Part shown: positions 61,674 to 64,000 of the stretch, one piece after another
How positions within the stretch are numbered: the stretch's first letter is position 1
Layout of the letters: each line of letters begins with the position of its first letter
Source of the DNA: Halosimplex pelagicum
GTDB taxonomy: Archaea > Halobacteriota > Halobacteria > Halobacteriales > Haloarculaceae
Assembly: GCF_013415905.1 (NCBI RefSeq)
Contig: NZ_CP058909.1
Location: 1,178,001-1,242,000, forward strand
Reading direction: 5' to 3'
DNA length: 64,000 nt
Position numbers and translations under genes: made by a program
Notes under the pieces: model-generated
Seen by the model: the letters and a program-made list of their open reading frames with translations, nothing else
Told to the model about the DNA's origin: nothing
The model's database searches: none

Positions 61674-62196
61674 CGCGTTCCGCCTCCTCTGAGTCGAACA
61701 TCGTCCCAAACGCGATGGGGAACGAACGGGGTCGTGCCCGCAGCTTCAGGAGGTCGATCCGCCAGTGACGGAGTAACCGTATCAGCACCCATAGCCCTGC
61801 GATGGCCGAGAGCAGTCTTGTTCGCCAGTAGGACCCGCCCGGTTTTCGGACCACTTCGGTGGCCTCGACTGTATTCTCTGGGCGGAGTACGCCGTATACA
61901 GAGAGTACGTCGCCCTTTTGAGCGGACTCTTCGTACCCGTCGACTGTGAGTTCGACGGGGCCATTTAGGACTGTCTCCCCGCGGATCCGCAGCGGATCGA
62001 CGGAGACTACGGTCCCGTATACGTGTACCCGCTGTCCGAGATAGTCACCGTACGCCGCTGCAACTTCGTCGTTGCCCGGTGGGACGCCCTTGTCGGGATG
62101 GGTATCCAGGGAGCCGAAACCTATCATTGCGGCTCCGAGACAACCGATCAGCACCGCGAGTGCGACGGCGCGATACGCGACACGTTTTCTCTGCAC
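61666..62196 (-). CDS. Membrane-anchored OB-fold-like protein
   Basis: A 176-residue protein from a GTG at 62196; a very long upstream frame is a shadow of the GT2 gene. One N-terminal helix (AVALAVLIGCLGAAMIGFGSL), then a small beta domain of OB type (YLGQRVHVYGTVVSVDPLRI; PVELTVDGYEESAQKGDVLSVYGVLRPENTVEATEV), then another helix (TRLLSAIAGLWVLIRLL) with a basic tail. It resembles haloarchaeal nucleic-acid-binding OB proteins by fold only; the outward-facing beta domain may bind something else. Co-transcribed with the YdjM-type gene. Confidence 0.7.
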   Translation of the reverse strand: MQRKRVAYRAVALAVLIGCLGAAMIGFGSLDTHPDKGVPPGNDEVAAAYGDYLGQRVHVYGTVVSVDPLRIRGETVLNGPVELTVDGYEESAQKGDVLSVYGVLRPENTVEATEVVRKPGGSYWRTRLLSAIAGLWVLIRLLRHWRIDLLKLRARPRSFPIAFGTMFDSEEAERDA

Positions 62197-62295
62197 GTGT
62201 TTTGTTCGGCGACACCAATAGCTATAAGTTCGGCGTTTAATCAATACTGCATTAACGTGGCGACAATCTCGACGGCGAAACCGGAGCGTGTCGGT

Positions 62296-63243
62296 ATGCA
62301 AGAGGAGGTGGAACTTTCGGTCGTCCTCCCGGTGTACAACGAAGCGGGCAACCTTCGGCCGCTTGCCGAGGAGATCCGCGAGGTCATCGATGATTACTAC
62401 GAACACTGGGAGGTCATCTTCGTCGATGACGGCTCTCAGGACGGCAGTTTCGAGACGCTCGAATCGATCCACGGTGCCGACCCGCGGTTCAAGGCCCTGA
62501 AGTTCCGGAAGAACTTCGGTCAAAGTCCCGCGATCGACGCGGGCCTCGATTTCGCCGCTGGTGAGGTCATCGTGACGATGGACGCCGACGGGCAGAACGA
62601 TCCGGCGGACATCCCAAAGCTCATCAGCAAACTCGAAGAGGGTTACGACTGCGTCTCCGGCTGGCGCCGCGACCGTGATGATCCGTTCACCAAGCGGTTC
62701 TTTTCGCGGCTCGCGTCTGGGATGCGTCAGGCGTTTCTCGGGACGGACCTGCACGACTACGGCTGTACGCTGAAGGCGTTCCGGCGACCTGCCGCGAAGG
62801 ACATCGACCTTGACGGCGAGATGCACCGCTATATCCCGGCGCTGTTGAGCTGGCACGGGTACCGGATCGCAGAGGTCGAAGTGAACCACCGCCCTCGCCG
62901 CAACGGCGAGACGAAGTACTCCTGGCAGCGACTGCCCAAGGGATTCTTGGATTTGGTGAATGTTTGGTTCTGGCAGAAGTTCTCCGGACGACCTTTGCAC
63001 ATCTTTGGAGGACTCGGAATCATATCTATGGGAATAGGGTCGCTGGCAGGGTTGTATACCGTTTGGTTAAAGATTGCTACAGGGGCGAACTTATCCTCGA
63101 CAGCATTACCACTCTTTGCCGTATTTATGGTGATGATCGGTGTTCAGTTCTTCATCTCCGGAATTCTAGCAGATATCGGTATCAAGGGATATCACCAAGC
63201 AAAGAACGACGAACCCTACCGCATCCAAAAAATGCTAGAATGA
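62296..63243 (+). CDS. GT2 glycosyltransferase (dolichyl-phosphate sugar synthase/ArnC type)
   Basis: A 315-residue enzyme from the ATG at 62296 (MQEEVELSVVLPVYNE). GT2 domain: SVVLPVYNEAGNLRPLAEEI, VIFVDDGSQDGS, NFGQSPAIDAGLDFAAGEVIVTMDADGQNDP (DAD metal site), SGWRRDRDDP and DYGCTLKAFRR; then two C-terminal helices (GLGIISMGIGSLAGLYTVW; PLFAVFMVMIGVQFFISGIL). This layout matches enzymes that put a sugar on dolichol or polyprenyl phosphate. The stop overlaps the next start (ATGA). GC content falls visibly in its last 250 bases, just before the AT-rich gene. Confidence 0.92.
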   Translation: MQEEVELSVVLPVYNEAGNLRPLAEEIREVIDDYYEHWEVIFVDDGSQDGSFETLESIHGADPRFKALKFRKNFGQSPAIDAGLDFAAGEVIVTMDADGQNDPADIPKLISKLEEGYDCVSGWRRDRDDPFTKRFFSRLASGMRQAFLGTDLHDYGCTLKAFRRPAAKDIDLDGEMHRYIPALLSWHGYRIAEVEVNHRPRRNGETKYSWQRLPKGFLDLVNVWFWQKFSGRPLHIFGGLGIISMGIGSLAGLYTVWLKIATGANLSSTALPLFAVFMVMIGVQFFISGILADIGIKGYHQAKNDEPYRIQKMLE

Positions 63244-64000
63244 CACGAGTGCTTGTCTTGAATTACGAATACCCTCCATTAGGTGGGGGAGCATCCCCAG
63301 TAACTGCAGAAATAGCAGAAAAGTATGTAGATATTGGATTTGATGTTGATGTAGTTACAATGGCCTTTGGTGATCTTCCAAAACATGAACGGAAAAATGG
63401 TGTTTCTATCTTTCGGGTTCCCTGTCGGAGAACATCAGAATCTTCTTGCACTCCGTTTGAGATGGCGACTTTTCTTCCCGCTGGTTTAATTAAATCTTGC
63501 GAGTTGATCAGAAAACATGAATACCAGTTCATCCATAGTCATTTTATTATCCCAACTGGCATAATATCATTTATCCTTCAAAAAATGTATTCTATACCAT
63601 ATATAATTACTGCTCATGGTTCAGACGTTCCAGGATATAATCCAGACCGGCTAGATCACCTACATCGGTTTATAAAACCAGTCTGGGGAAAAATACTGAG
63701 TTCAGCATACTCTATCACTGTACCCTCAAGATATCTTTCAACCTTGATTAAAGAAACCAAGCCGTCAATCTCACCCGAAATTATTCCCCACGGTATTCAA
63801 TATGAAGAATATTCGCCTAATAAAGAAGGCGAGCAATTTATCTTTCTCACAAGCAGGCTCTTTAAGCGAAAAGGTATACAATATGTTCTTGATGCGCTTC
63901 CGCATTGTGAGAACAATTGGGAAGTAATTATCGCAGGAGATGGGCCGTTTCGTCCCCAATTAGAAGAAAAGGCAGACGGAGTCTCCCAAGAAATCACATT
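63240..64000 (+). CDS. Glycosyltransferase family 4, cut by window end
   Basis: The first 253 residues of a GT4 enzyme (MTRVLVLNYEYPPLGGGASP start, FIHSHFIIPTG, ITAHGSDVPGYN, IIPHGIQYEEYSP, FLTSRLFKRKGIQYVLDAL, IIAGDGPF). The frame is open to the last base. It is joined to the GT2 gene by a 4-base overlap but is far richer in A and T than the other sugar genes, with codons such as AAA, ATA and AGA that are rare elsewhere in the window. Recent gain by transfer is likely, perhaps as part of a variable glycan cassette continuing beyond the window. Confidence 0.9.
   Translation, partial: MTRVLVLNYEYPPLGGGASPVTAEIAEKYVDIGFDVDVVTMAFGDLPKHERKNGVSIFRVPCRRTSESSCTPFEMATFLPAGLIKSCELIRKHEYQFIHSHFIIPTGIISFILQKMYSIPYIITAHGSDVPGYNPDRLDHLHRFIKPVWGKILSSAYSITVPSRYLSTLIKETKPSISPEIIPHGIQYEEYSPNKEGEQFIFLTSRLFKRKGIQYVLDALPHCENNWEVIIAGDGPFRPQLEEKADGVSQEIT

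Overview
The window is haloarchaeal chromosome or large-replicon DNA (class Halobacteria). The signs are high GC with acidic proteins, TATA boxes about 25-30 bases before many start codons (leaderless messages), a PGF-CTERM S-layer-type glycoprotein, DUF7344 and HTH_10 (Bat-like) regulators, an AglB-like membrane oligosaccharyltransferase and many solitary TnpB elements. I see no rRNA, tRNA or CRISPR array.

Layout. 0-3.3 kb: a conserved haloarchaeal protein, a GT4 glycosyltransferase and a polyprenyl-phosphate sugar transferase. 3.4-5.5 kb: a small zinc-finger/HTH protein and an intact TnpB element. 5.5-9.1 kb: a MacB-type ABC exporter with a large secreted CARDB-like protein. 9.5-12 kb: an S-layer-type glycoprotein with a long hairpin leader. 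12.3-28.3 kb: two copies of a module made of a COG1361-type secreted protein plus an RND exporter. Between the copies lie a DUF7827 surface protein, a TetR regulator, a SHOCT membrane protein and TnpB wreckage. One tnpB is split by a 242-bp MITE with a perfect 8-bp target duplication.

28.6-38.3 kb is the most striking locus. Two DUF7344 regulators precede a same-strand run of SipW-cognate (TasA-like) secreted proteins with twin-arginine signal peptides, one carrying a von Willebrand A domain, plus a SipW-type signal peptidase and small membrane proteins. Three leaders in this run share a hairpin shaped exactly like a tRNA T-arm. A Bat-like response regulator and a 7TM histidine kinase follow (38.5-42.3 kb).

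42.3-49.1 kb is a mobile-element zone: TnpB genes and remnants, one intact TnpB lacking the RuvC-II acidic residue, a four-repeat HNR protein, and three long GTGTGCCC/GGGCACAC inverted repeats. 49.1-64 kb is a surface-glycan cluster: an STT3/AglB paralogue with an altered WWDYG motif, five GT4 enzymes, two GT2 enzymes, a GT39-like transferase and a flippase. The last gene, cut by the window edge, is AT-rich and probably acquired.

Taken together the window encodes cell-surface construction (S-layer-like proteins, fibre candidates, glycans and exporters), repeatedly rearranged by IS200/IS605-type tnpB elements. Strands, motifs, repeats and spacing were read directly; functions rest on family knowledge. 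No homology search was run.
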